Part shown: positions 48,401 to 60,134 of the stretch, one piece after another
How the letters are laid out: each line of letters opens with the position of its first letter
Numbering within the stretch: the first letter of the stretch is position 1
DNA from: Epiperipatus broadwayi
Lineage: Eukaryota > Onychophora > Udeonychophora > Euonychophora > Peripatidae
Length of the DNA stretch: 64,000 nucleotides
Reading direction: 5' to 3'
Assembly (NCBI GenBank): GCA_028023455.1
Contig: JAQFVV010000023.1
Location: 620,001-684,000, forward strand
Translations under genes and position numbers: made by a program
The notes under the pieces: model-generated
Databases searched by the model: none
What the model was told of the DNA's origin: nothing
What the model saw: only the letters and a program-made list of their open reading frames with translations

Positions 48401-48990
48401 TCATTCCATTATACACCATCTGACAATATATTCAAGTACTGTCATATTAAATGACTTAGTATTCACTCCAAATTTAAATAATGAAAAAATTACATAACTG
48501 AAAAGGGAAAAGTAAAAACTATTGAGACAAGGGTGTCTTTAATACATATATTTATTTTCAAAAGAATAGCATTAAATGTAGGAGGGAAGGAGTTAACAAA
48601 AAAATTATTAGCACACTTAATATGAAAGTAGAAAATAAAAAATAGTTTTTAAAAAAATGTTTGAATTTTTTTTTTCTTTTAAAAAGTTGGAAACATAAAA
48701 CTCAAAATATCAAATTATTACACAAAAAAAAATAAGAGCAAAGAGATAAATAACATAAAATAAAAATTAAAAAATAGATGGTAAAAGATGAAGTTGAGAT
48801 ATTATGAAGTAAATTTCAAGAGCTGTAAGCAAACAAATAGAGAAAAAAAATTAAAAATGAGATAATTAATTTAATTCTACAAATATAACAAAGTTTTGAA
48901 AACTATATAACATCTGATTATGGAAAATGTCATCTTATGCAATAATGTGAATAATATTGTAATAAAAAAGTCATTAAAAAAAATTGAAAT
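45500..48990. other. Intronic AT-rich DNA, nothing recognised
   Basis: A long AT-rich stretch with poly-A/T runs. The frames present are low-complexity. I found no exon, transposon end or RNA gene. Confidence 0.45.
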
Positions 48991-48993
48991 TAC

Positions 48994-49083
48994 CTGTACA
49001 ATAATAGAGGCTTGTTTATCCCCAGCTTCACATTTCCACTTCCGATAAGACTCTGATTTCAAAAGGTTGTCAGCGCAATGAGT
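48994..49083 (-). CDS. XRCC1: XRCC1, presumed coding exon 2 (start of N-terminal domain)
   Basis: A 90-bp phase-0 exon on the minus strand, with acceptor ...aaactgtag before 49083 and donor gtaatttca after 48994. It encodes 30 residues: THCADNLLKSESYRKWKCEA and GDKQASIIVQ. Human XRCC1 residues 18-48 read THCAENLLKADTYRKWRAAK and AGEKTISVVLQ. The Cys of THC corresponds to human Cys20, partner of Cys12 in the reported N-terminal disulphide; the Cys12 side would be in the missing first exon. In human the first intron also falls directly before Thr18, supporting one more short exon to the right. The next exon, 39212-39316, joins in frame. Confidence 0.96.
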
Positions 49084-50854
49084 CTACAGTTTAAAAAAAG
49101 TAAATATATATTACAATTAAACTTGAAATAGCACTAAACACTAATTATTATTACTCAAGTCTAAATTAAATAAAATTCTAAATGCTATAATTCAATTACT
49201 GACTCTTTATATAATTTTAACAGAAATATGATTTTGACTCAATGAGAAATAAATAAGTTATCTTCTAATCTTAATTTATTAATAATATTTAATAACAGTT
49301 GTAACTATTAATCATCTATTATTCTTTCTTTCTCTCTCCATTTTCTTTAACCTTGTTATTTTTTGCACTTAGATTAGTACAGCACCAGTCATTATAAGCT
49401 TTTTATGCCACTGACCCTTTATTTGCATTAAGTTTCAAAATATAATCATGTATTGTGGGGCCATATTTCCCACCTCAATTATGATTTCCATTTTTTTTTA
49501 AACATTTTTTTCTTTATCTTGATGTTTGATTTCTTTTTCTTTTAGCTATAATGGCCATATTTTAATATGAATGGCTCATAATAATGAGATATAAATGTCA
49601 ATTAATATGGCTTTTCACATCTGCCTGAACCATTAAAAATAAGTGTGAAATGTCAGAAACTAACTAAAGAAGATTTTAACAATAATTGCATGTTTGAGAA
49701 ATGATTCTGACCTTGATTTGATTTTTTTTATTTCCATTATTCAATATCCATGCTTTCATTTATCTACATTTTGAAAAAAATATTATATAAAAAAAAAATT
49801 AATAAAAATAAATAAATTTTGAATTTTAAATTTTAGCCTAAAATAGTTTAAATTTTATAATTCAATACTTTTCATCACATGAGAACTAGAAAAAATACAA
49901 AAGTACTTCAATAAGTTTTATTCCTTTTTAATGAAAGCATCTATTTTAATAACTTACTCTAAAAAACATTTATGCTACATAAAGCCATGAAAAATTAAAA
50001 TTATTTATATTTTTTTTTTTAATAACAGCATGTAATGCCTAATCTTTAGGTAATTTTTTGCACATTTATTCAAAACAAAAGGGGGGGGGAGGCAGGAGGA
50101 CATTCTTGGACAAGATACAAATCACTTAATTTTTAATTAATTTGTCTGTTTAAAAAAAAAATGGAAATAAACAGAAAAGTAAAAATATATTAAAAGATCC
50201 TAAAAGAAATAAAACATATAACATTAAAAAAAATTATTTCTTTTTCCTTTTTTTTAAATTAAAAAAAATCCAATGTTAATTTCCATAAAAAAAATAAAAA
50301 ATAAAAAATTTTTAAATAAAAACACAAAATCCAATGTTAATTTCATTAACTATAAAAATGTTAATTATAGTGATTTATTGCTAGTTTACTTGTTCATTGA
50401 CAAATGAAGGAGCAAAAAACAGAAAAGATAAAAACCAATTTAAAAAAATCTTATATAGAGATAAAATATAAAATGAAAAAAAAAATTTTTTTTTAGGAAA
50501 AAATATCCAGCATTATCTTTATTAATTATAAAAATACTGATTACAGTTTTCTTTTTTAATTATTTTTGTTAAGAATTTGTTTACATAATTTGTAATTAAA
50601 ATATGTGTATACAAATTGTATGAACATTGAAAACCTTTATGTCATACATGTGCGATAAAAATGCATATTACATAGTTAACTATTAATATTATCCATGATT
50701 TTAAAACAGAATCTACACCAGCCTTAAACCTGTATCAAAAATAATGCAGTTAATAAACGATTAAGGATGTAATTATATTAATTGTCCATAAAAGATATAC
50801 AATGCTTTTTTCAAAATATTTATCAAACCATATACTAATATGTATGAAAAGCCT

Positions 50855-51010
50855 TATAAAGCAATGGCAATGCATTTACTTGCCATGTCTATAACCTAGC
50901 TTCAAATCTGCATCGTATAAATTTAATTTTTTTTTCCAACAGGTATCCTAAATAGTTGGCCCATAACCAACATAGCTAAACATCCGATATTGGTTAATAA
51001 ATAAATACAG
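50855..51010 (+). repeat. SINE, older tRNA-derived family
   Basis: The head agcaatggcaatgcatttacttgccatgtctataacctagcttcaaatctgcatcg has A-box- and B-box-like parts. The body ccaacaggtatcctaaatagttggcccataaccaa and end catccgatattggttaataaataaa are shared in order with 29815 and 39895. Confidence 0.5.
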
Positions 51011-51557
51011 TTATATTTAGCTCGAGTAAAGTAAGTAACAAAATTAATCAAAGCTTCAACTGGCAGGCTTAGTATGTAGTAATTTCTTCACTGTTCCTCT
51101 ACAGTGACTGTGGAAGAAACCATTGCACTGTAGTGGATCATTTAAATGCTATTTTTTTTTGCCTCACATTAATGCAATGTTTGTAATGCAGACACTAAAA
51201 ATATATAAGCAAGGTAGTAATTTTCTTTATTAAAGACTATTTGCTTAAATCTCCAATAAAAATGAGCATCTCATATTTTGTTTAATATTCAAATTATTTT
51301 TTATTTCAAAAATATTTTAGTTTGTACTTATTTTTGAAAAGGTTAAATGATAGTCATGTTTTGCTTTGTTTTTACAATCATTATTGGTGTTCATTTTTCC
51401 TTTCTTAGGCTAGTTTATGCAACTTATGTTTAAAAAAAAATTTCTAAAATTTTACATTTTATTATACTACTTGCACATAAACTATAATTTTTAACAATTA
51501 CTGTGGAAATATTTGAATAAAAAAAAATCAAATCCTTTGTTATTTGAAAGAATATGT

Positions 51558-51625
51558 AAAGACATGAGTATTAGAAGTGATAAGTTAAGCTTTGATCTAA
51601 GAACTTTTTGTCCATTAGTTTTTTT
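51558..51625 (-). repeat. SINE fragment, inverted
   Basis: gacatgagtattagaagtgataagttaagctttgatctaagaactttttgtcc resembles 59985-60030 (cacatatgagcatcagaagtgacaattgaacttcaatctagaaacttttggcc). Both read on the minus strand as the 3' part of a tRNA-like head followed by a gctcatatgtgac-type tail. Confidence 0.45.
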
Positions 51626-51973
51626 AGTCCCTAGGTGAAGCTAGCTGAAGAAATAACTCCTCAACATTGCTGCTGATTTGAGGGGACTTTTATTTAGTTG
51701 TTGATAAAGAAGAGGTGCATTTTTCCTATATTTGACTGTTTAAAGGTGTGTTATTTTCATTTATTTATTATTTCAGTCAAATTTCAAATTTAAGATCTCT
51801 TTCCTTTTTTAAAAAAAAAATTCCTCAAAACGATATCAAATCCAAGGTTTTTCATTAAAGAAAAATAGCAATGCTTTACCAAAAACTCCTAAAACTAATC
51901 ATAGTTCAAAAAAATCAATCAGAAAGCTGATAGTAATCATAATTCTGGAATTAAGAACAATTCTCGATCTCCA

Positions 51974-53492
51974 TTGGCATTAAACTTAAACAACAAAGGT
52001 TCTAAAAGCCCTCCACTGGACAATAAACTGGAAAACATCAAAATCAAACTGCAAAACCTTAAAAATAACGGCAATGATCATTTTGGGCCCTCAGTCAATT
52101 TTTCTAAAACTCAAGAAAACCAAAATAACAATTTGGAAAATATTTATATAGAAAATACACAACAGAATAAAGCCTTAGCAATTGATAGTGACTCTCAAAA
52201 AGACCACAAATATTATCAAAAAATTAGATAAATCATCTTATGCAAAAATACTGGGTGTGTCAGCCTCAGACTTCAAAAAGGTGAACAAAAGTAATCTAGA
52301 GGAAATCCAGGAGTTAACACAGGTGTGGGGACTTGGAGAGGAACAATACAATGAAGAAATAAGTCAAAAATCATGAAACTACAATCCTGGGCAATACAAA
52401 CTCACAACAGAAAATCATCAAATTATAACAGAACAATTTAACAACTCAATTCCATCATTATTACTAAAATCCCTTAAATTTTATCACAATGACTGATCAA
52501 TAATTCTTGCCATAATAGATTTAAATTGCAGCATTCTTAGATTCCCAGTTGTAGAGCTCTATAATCTCTTAAAAGTCAATGATCTAATAAAAAATGTCTT
52601 CAAAATTCTTACATTGCCCAATGATCGATATGTAGCAATACAGTTCAATAACTGCTGACAAAAGCAAGCTTTTAAAAATCAACACAGATTCTTAGAAAAT
52701 AAGTTTCTTGTGGCAATTGATCCATCCAGACCATCATTATTACATGGTATCATCAGAAACTACCACATTGGTTTTGAGAAACAACACCTGCAGAAGCATC
52801 TGGACAACTATGGGAAAGTCGTGAAACTTAAATATCTTAAGGATAAAAACACCGGTGGTGTTACACTAACCAACACCGGAATTTTCAGATTTAGCCTGAA
52901 ACAAGGTCTCTTCCCAGAAGCAATCCCTACTATAATTGCGGCTGATGAGTCCCCCCTAGTTGTTTCAATTAGGGGAGTCAGGCTGCAATGTTTCACTTGT
53001 AAGAACCATAAACATCTGATGGAGTGCCCTCATAGGTGGTATCACACTTGTAAGAAAAAAAATATTTGTGGACATAGGTGCAGGCTGGTTCCTCCAGTGA
53101 ATTCTGTTAATCAGGTTCCAGTTATTTCCATTGAGAATCTATCAGTCAACTCATCCACTTCCACATTCATAGAGGACCATCTAAATAATATCAATTATCT
53201 GCCTGGACCAAAGACTAATGACATTGCACATTCCTGCAAGGAATCCTCATTGGAAGGTGTATCAGACATGGACTCAAACTCGAATGGTGAGGATCTTGGT
53301 CTCATATCTCAGGCTTTGGATTCTGCTACTGAAAAGGATGTCCTGCATGCAAGTAAACACATTCGGCCAATTCAATCAGAAAGTGAGGAAGATAATAAAA
53401 TAGTTAAATGTTTAATATTACAATCCAATATACCACTCAAGTATTACTTATGCTTTGTTCTATTTTTTTTACTATTTCAGATTTGTCATTAA
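51974..53492 (+). pseudogene. LINE ORF1-like protein (RRM-like region plus zinc knuckle)
   Basis: Three consecutive frames form one broken ORF. First, 51974-52231, Asn/Lys-rich (SPPLDNKLENIKIKLQNLKN). Second, 52182-52376 (SSYAKILGVSASDFKKVNKS). Third, a 260-residue open frame at 52710-53492. The third contains a fold-like stretch: LHGIIRNYHIGFEKQHLQKH, YGKVVKLKYLKDKNTGG, then SPLVVSIRGVRLQCFTCKNH. The zinc knuckle is CFTCKNHKHLMEC (C-x2-C-x4-H-x3-C, one residue short of the usual x4), followed by a second Cys/His cluster, CKKKNICGHRC. The order, 'strand-helix-strand, then PxxxVxIxGxxxxCxxCxxxxHxxxxC', is typical of ORF1 in Tx1/L1-like and Jockey-like LINEs. No endonuclease or RT follows, so it is a separated 5' part. 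The last 30 residues are probably not native. Confidence 0.6.
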
Positions 53493-53499
53493 GTTTTCT

Positions 53500-56400
53500 G
53501 TTATTAATTTCTCCTTTGTATGAAATTCACTAATAATCTTTGGAAACCAGTGAGAGAAAATTTAAATCTAAATTGTAATTATAATGATTTGTATTATCGG
53601 TACCCATATAATTCATGTTAAAATAGCAGATGTTAAATATGTAGTCAAGTGACATTCTGATTATTCGATTAACTGAAGTTATTTAAGATGCTGTTATTTC
53701 AGCAATATATATATATGGTCATCAGTTCTTCCGTATTCTAATCAATCAGTATGAACATAGTGCATCAGTTAAATGTCCCTATCTTTATGTGGTAATGTTC
53801 CCAAATAAATACAATATATTTAAACTCAGAAAAGATTATATGATTAGCTAAAATACCTATCTTTTATCAAAATAATCAGGCTTGAAAAACTATAGCTATA
53901 ATTATGCGATCTCCATATGTACACACACAATAATGTAAATATATATGTATATGTGCTACCTCAATCTATTATTAATATTTTCATTTTTTAAAAAACATTT
54001 TTTATATTATAACCTTAATTTATTTATGTATATTACACACATAAAATTGTGCTCTATTTATGTACTAAAAAATTACTGTATTGTGCAATTACAGTATTAA
54101 ACCATCAAACTTCACATGGATCACCATTCTTTTAAAAACAATATAATAAACAATACTTATTATATTGTAATCAAAGCTTCTCAAAAAAATGTAAGGTGTT
54201 ATACATAATATACAATGTACATGAGGGAGCTAGAAATAAATTATAGTGTATATATCTTGCTGTTCCATTGTATTTCCTTCTAATGATATTTCTACTAAAA
54301 ACATTCCATCCAAGATTAATTCTATGATTAATTGAATCAAGTTTCCATTGTATTTACTAATCCAATCTGTAATATTAAATTTATATGTACTATTGGAGAG
54401 GTCAAATAGAACTAAATGCCCTTTCCAATGAAATATTGCACCTATTTTGTCCATTAACATCTGGAATTACTCTCTAGTAAAAGCAAATAAGAGTGAAACA
54501 AACTAACCAGTAAAGCTGATTTTAACGACTTGTAAATAAAAGGTCTTTATTATTCAACATTTTAATAGTTTTTTTCTCTTATCTATTATCAAATGATTTA
54601 TAAGAAATAATGCTCTACAGTTAAGACTTAAAAATCTTCTTAATCTAAAAAAAAAAAAAATCTGGAGTTAAAAATGACATTGTCTTCAAACAAAACTAAG
54701 GTCAGGTTTTTTTGAATGGTGAAAACTATCCATCAAAATTAATTAATGTGGCAGATAATATTATTTTATCTTTGTCACAGAAACAAATTTGCTTAATTTG
54801 AAAACATTGTTGGTATAGCATTTCTATGTTCCTTCAACATCATTTTCAACTTAAAATGTTGCAGATAATAATAATAATTCTGCATCATTTCAATCTTTAA
54901 AATCTATTTCTACTTATTTCAATATTATGTTATAGTTGTCAACTAATTTATCTAAAAGTATACTAATAAATAGATATATTTATCTCTTTATTTTTATTAA
55001 AATTATGTAATTATATCCACATTTTTTCCATCTTATTTTTTCCTTGTGATCTTATTCTCTTTTTAATATGAACTATTCTTCCAAAACTAATTCTCTATGT
55101 TATTCATTATTAAATTGTATTGTATCATATGAAATAATATTTTTTGCTATTTTATTTATTCATTAATTTTTCTAATACTGATTTTTCATGACAAAATACT
55201 TATTTTTATGGAAATTTAACAATAATATAACAATCTTTCTTTACACTTCATTATATTAATGTTGAAGAGTAATCTAGTAAAACTTCGAAAATTACATTAG
55301 TTTTTTTTTTCCTACTAGTACTCCTATATGTATCATATTCTCTCTCTCACTCAATCTTCCTCTCTTTCTTTTTTTCTATATATAATATTACCTGGTCATT
55401 AGATATAAAAGGCTTAAGTGACATATTATGAAATTATATAATTAACCCTATTGTTATGTTTACAAATTAAATATTATCTTTATTGCTATCTAAAATAAAA
55501 CTTCTAAACTAAGGACTTATTTCCTACATTTGATTCCACTATAAGCCCCATTGGTTTATATCTGCCTCTGAAGCTTAAATTTTATTTTTAATTTACTTTT
55601 AATACCTACTAAGTTACTTAATATGATATCATGATTCTTAAAAAAATACAATGTATTACTTAATCAAAGATTTAATTACATGTATGAGACATTATAAATC
55701 ACTAAACAAATCTTGACAGTAAATTGTCAAACTATAAATTATACAATTGAACAGTGAAAAGCATAGCTAGCTAGTTGAAATATATCACATTAAAATACAT
55801 AGCAAAAAAATATAATGGAAGTTTGGATTTTTTAACACCATCATATCATATATGATATATATCCAACACTTAAAAAAGAAATGTTAAATGAAAATCAATT
55901 ACTAAATTATTTCTTATACTCTCACATTTAATATATTGGAGATATATAATAGACATCTCAACTTTCTTAATATCTTAATTTTACAAATGTCCATTTTCTC
56001 TTTCATTCTCAGAAGAATAAGAATTGAAGACTGAAAATATTTCCAATTTTTAATTATTTCATGATTATTTTTCCCTATTTTTAGTTGTTAAACTGTCTAT
56101 TATATTGATTGTTAATGAATAAAAACAAAGAAAACAACAATTTGCAGAAGCAAAATTTCCATTACATTATAAATATAATTCTATACATTATAATATAATG
56201 TAACACAACCATCCTGCACCTGAAATACTGGAGGGGAAAATGCTAGAAGTTTAGTCTTTACTTAATGTTTAAGCAGTTTTTAATAGGCTGGATGGATGCC
56301 ACAAGATTCTTCACAACCTGGAAGATGGTTTAGATTGGGCTTAAATTCTCATTCTCCTATAAAAATATCCTTAAATTTCAGGTTTTTGTAATCTACAAAA

Positions 56401-56940
56401 TGAACTAAAGCCAGTACATTAACATTCATCACTGAAAAATCAGCTAATAATAAAAGAAAAATTAAACTATTATCTTTAAAAGTTTCTCACATTTTCTCCA
56501 TTTCATTCTATAACTATCTCATAACATTTTTATTTCTGAGTATAGATTAGCAGATCATTATTCTCTCTGATTTATGTATTGAATAAAATAACTAGTAAAA
56601 AAAAAAAAAATACATATAAGAAATTATTTTGATGATCCAAAATCGTGCACTTTAAATTTTTATACAACTTCATTCCCTAAATAATTTCTTTCCTAGAATA
56701 ATTTACTTTCATGCTGAGCACATTAGACATTATACTGTAAATTTAATTTATTTGTGTATATTCATGAGTTTATAGAATACCATGATCTGGAAATAAATTT
56801 TCTCCTTGATTTTTATAAATTCTTTCATTACTGGCATAATTTCTTCATTGTAACTTTAAATTCTGTTAATCCTCATAATCAATCATTTCAGATCATCATT
56901 GTAACAATAATGCCCATATTGCATAACACAATTGAAAAAT
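53500..56940. other. Intronic AT-rich DNA, nothing recognised
   Basis: TA microsatellites and poly-A/T runs. Frames on both strands are short and low-complexity. Confidence 0.5.
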
Positions 56941-57042
56941 ATAAATGAGGCAAAACTCTATATAAGTAGTGCCATTCAGTGCAAGTCAGAGTAATCAATG
57001 GATGCAAGAAGATTTATGCAAAATCCCCTATCTCATCCAATA

Positions 57043-57084
57043 TCCCCAGACTAGTTTCAAGCTTATGGCTTTCATCAATGAGGA
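57043..57084 (-). ncRNA. Hammerhead ribozyme motif, type I, GUC cleavage site
   Basis: On the minus strand: UCCUCA pairs with UGGGGA as stem I (6 bp, one G-U). The core reads UUGAUGA (C3 changed to U). Stem II AAGC/GCUU is perfect with loop CAUAA. GAA follows, then the palindrome ACUAGU and C17, giving a GUC cleavage triplet. Only C3 departs from the consensus. Together with 17563-17604 it defines a consensus in which every core position is canonical. Confidence 0.7.
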
Positions 57085-57473
57085 GCCTTGAATCTGAGAA
57101 GCACTTCATCTAGATCTTAATATCTAATGCAATACTAATAGCAACCTTTTACCTTTTTAGTTATCTATAAAGCCTTGTTTTTAACAGCTTGAGCAAGCAC
57201 AACAAATGGTGATCATGTGATATTAAGTGGTTTGCAATCCTGCCCAATAAGATAATGGAGACTATGGTTATTAAAGAACCAAAGACACCAAAATGTATAG
57301 ATACTGAACTAAGTTCAGACCTATGATTATACAAGTGAAGGAGCTTGGATTGAAAATATTATTGTGTTTTCAATTTTGGATTCATAGTTTTATAGTTAAG
57401 TAGAGATAAAAGGTGGCTGCTGGAGGGTTGCATTAGATCCTAAGATCTAGGTGCAACGCTCTCAAATCCAAGT

Positions 57474-57515
57474 CTCTCACTGATGAAAGCCACAGACTAC
57501 AAACTAGTGTAGGGA
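57474..57515 (+). ncRNA. Degenerate hammerhead motif
   Basis: CUCUCA, CUGAUGA (perfect core), AAGC, then a damaged stem II (CACAGACUA), CAAAC in place of GAAAC, UAGUG, UAGGGA. Stem I is weakened. Probably inactive, but it marks one period of the tandem unit. Confidence 0.5.
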
Positions 57516-57699
57516 TATTGGATGCGTAGGCACTAAATAGGGATTTTATGTGCAAACCTTTTTGCATCCACTGATTACTCTGGCTTGCACTGAGTAGCAC
57601 TACTGTATGGAGAGTTCTGCCTCTGTTTTTAACAGCTTGAGAAACATAAAAAATGGTGATTATATGATGTTTACTGGTTTAATAACAACTGAAAGTTAT

Positions 57700-59890
57700 T
57701 AAAAGTTGGAATACCTTATAGATAGAAATAATTAATAAAATTATTAAGAATTAGGTATGTTTATGTAATCAAATAACTTTCATCAAATATAACCAAATAA
57801 ATGCAAATCATGTAAAGTAAACAATTCATAATATATTCATGGGCATGTAAAACTGAGCTGCATTAACTAATACAGCAAAATATAAATCATATACCATTAA
57901 GACAATATTTATAGCTTCATTAACTCAAATATTTAAATAGGGCTCATGATATATGGCTACATTAGCCATTCAGAAAAAGCAATTAGAAATAAATCCTTGG
58001 TCAATTCTTATCTTAACAAATAGTAGATGGTTATATTATAATCAACATTATACCAACTATGTAAACACATGTACAATTCTACATTAACTCTTTAAATTAT
58101 TCTGCTGGTATTCAACTATGGTTAATCAAAATCATATATAATAGCAATGATAAAAGTATAAATAATAATTATTATCATCATTAAAATAAATTCTTAGTAT
58201 TCACCATTTTCTTTCTCTTTAAATCTGCTGCATTTAAGTAAAATAATGAGGCTATAAACAGTTTCAGGTATTTCAATTATCAATATAACTTTTCAAAATA
58301 CTTCAACTCATATCAAAGAATGTACTTCATGAATCAAATTCTGCCTTATAAATCTACATTCATACATGCAAATTCATGCACTGATGCTAGAGGAATTTTA
58401 TTTTAGTAATTAAAAAATTTCTTTAATTTTAACAGATTTTAATATGCATGTAAAAATAAATCTTTTATTTTATAATCTCCCATCAACAAACTCATTTTAT
58501 TTAAACCCATTCTTTTTTCTTTTTTTTATCTATAAAGTACTCATACTTGTCAAAACAAATAATTTTTTTTTCATCTGAAAATTTGTGAAGGTAACATATA
58601 AAATAATGGATCATATTTACCCATTAAGTTTATGGAAACACACTTCAAAATCTTCCTTTTTCTTTTTATCTTGACTGATTTTCTTTCAGCCATGCTTACC
58701 TAATTACGCAATATGAAGTATTTTGAAAAATACCTTTGACCATAACAAAAAAAAACATAAAAATATTATTGTATTGGACTTATAAATATAAGATTACACA
58801 AAAAAAAAATTTTTTTTTCATCTTTAATAAACTTAAAGTAAGAAAGAAAAACAAAAACAAAGTATATCTAAAACATAGTGCTAAATCTTTAAATGACTGA
58901 TTCTTGATTTCTTTTTCTTTCTAACGTTTCACTAAAAGTCAGTGCAAAAATATATAAATAAAAACTTAAAAGGTCTGGTGATGTAGCTTCTTGTAATATG
59001 GTTAGATTTTTTCAGGAAACTTTTGAATACTCATAAATTGTCTCTGAATTCCAAAGTATTTGAAATATAATCAACAAATTGATATTTCTTGAACAAGATA
59101 CCATATATGAGAATAGTTGCTTTATGAGGAACTTTCTACTTTGTCTAATTCTTTTAGATGATCTGAAGATGATTAATATAGATAAGGATGGAAGGCCATA
59201 CTCAGAATATTACTTTAGACATGAGGTAGACAATCTGGGAAAGATTCTAAGGAATTTTATTTATTCACTCAAAATTTCTTTCCATTTATCCTATATTTTA
59301 GTTAGTATTGACATTTTTCTAATGTTTCACAATGGCTGGAATACAACTTTTTTTCAAAACTACCACTATTATAGAGAAATTCAAGAAATATAAGTCAGAC
59401 TACAGATGGAAGAAGTCCTTTTAGTTTTTAAACAACTTCATGAGAACACCTTTCTGTTATTTTTTTTTAATCTTATATGGAAATGAGAAATAGTCTAGAT
59501 TATTTATCACTTCCACATACCTACTAGTCTTAAATCTAATTAATTAATTACCTTGTGTTTCAGAAAACCAATTTAATTGAAGCAAATTTGTTAATGGCTT
59601 AAAATTGCAAAACAATCTTTGTTCAATCAATAAAACAACATTTAAAAGTATGTTTTTAGAACTGAATTTAAATTTTTTTATTTGTTAGGTGTTGGAATTT
59701 ACACTTCATTTAACATGTCTGTGTGTGTAGATGTGTAATAAATGGAGCCTTAAATTATTATCATGAAGTTTAATTAAAACAGTATTTATAGCCAAAGTAG
59801 ATCTCTCCCTTTCTAACTAACTTTCTATTCTTCCCTACTATTTCGTTTGTCTGATTTTGGCAATTTATTAAAACTTCCAATAAAATATAA
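57700..59890. other. Intronic AT-rich DNA, nothing recognised
   Basis: A 104-residue plus-strand frame at 59079-59393 contains INIDKDGRPYSEYYF and is less low-complexity than its neighbours, but I do not recognise it and it has no clear splice context. Confidence 0.4.
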
Positions 59891-59893
59891 TTT

Positions 59894-60055
59894 AGCATCC
59901 CGATGCTATGACATATGAAATATATATATATATAATTTCAATGAATAACTGAAAAGTTAATTGCCCGGAAAATTATGTCACATATGAGCATCAGAAGTGA
60001 CAATTGAACTTCAATCTAGAAACTTTTGGCCCTAAAATTCATCATTATACTATAT
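59894..60055. repeat. Two fragments of the compact SINE in opposite orientation
   Basis: 59894-59920 reads agcatcccgatgctatgacatatgaaa, the 3' end of the SINE at 28752 (ccgatgctatgacacatgaaa). The region 59940-60055, read on the minus strand, gives a diverged head ending gttcaattgtcacttctgatgctcatatgtgac, which resembles the B box plus short tail of the same family. Confidence 0.5.
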
Positions 60056-60134
60056 TTCTAAATCATAGAGGGCATTATATATACTAATTTTTCTGGATTA
60101 AAAAAAATATATATATTTACTAATTTTTTGGTGT

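Larger units (their letters stand above)
39317..48993 (-). other. XRCC1: XRCC1 intron of 9,677 bp
   Basis: Intron between presumed coding exons 2 and 3. Contents listed separately: an older SINE, a mariner remnant, a hairpin and a tandem-repeat cluster. The stretches 41830-44640 and 45500-48990 look less repetitive (a block near 42100-42330 and one near 43260-43520 are relatively G+C-rich), but I found no exon or domain in them. Confidence 0.85.
56947..57690. mobile_element. Ribozyme-bearing element with 448-bp tandem unit (retrozyme-like)
   Basis: The left part (56947-57170) is a minus-oriented downstream module, a hammerhead (57043-57084) and the start of the body. From 57172 it switches to plus orientation: gtttttaacagcttgag, then gatcatgtga, body, hammerhead (57474-57515), downstream module, and again gtttttaacagcttgag. 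The aacagcttga word recurs at 57183 and 57631, so the plus-oriented unit is 448 bp with one hammerhead each period. The family is the same as at 17.4-17.95 kb and 37.8 kb. Divergence between arms shows it is older than the 17.5-kb copy. No protein is encoded. Confidence 0.7.

Noticed and set aside
59079-59393. 104-residue plus-strand frame with NIDKDGRPYSEYYF
   Set aside because: Looks partly protein-like, yet no family recognised and the rest is Phe/Ile-rich; left as unannotated intron.
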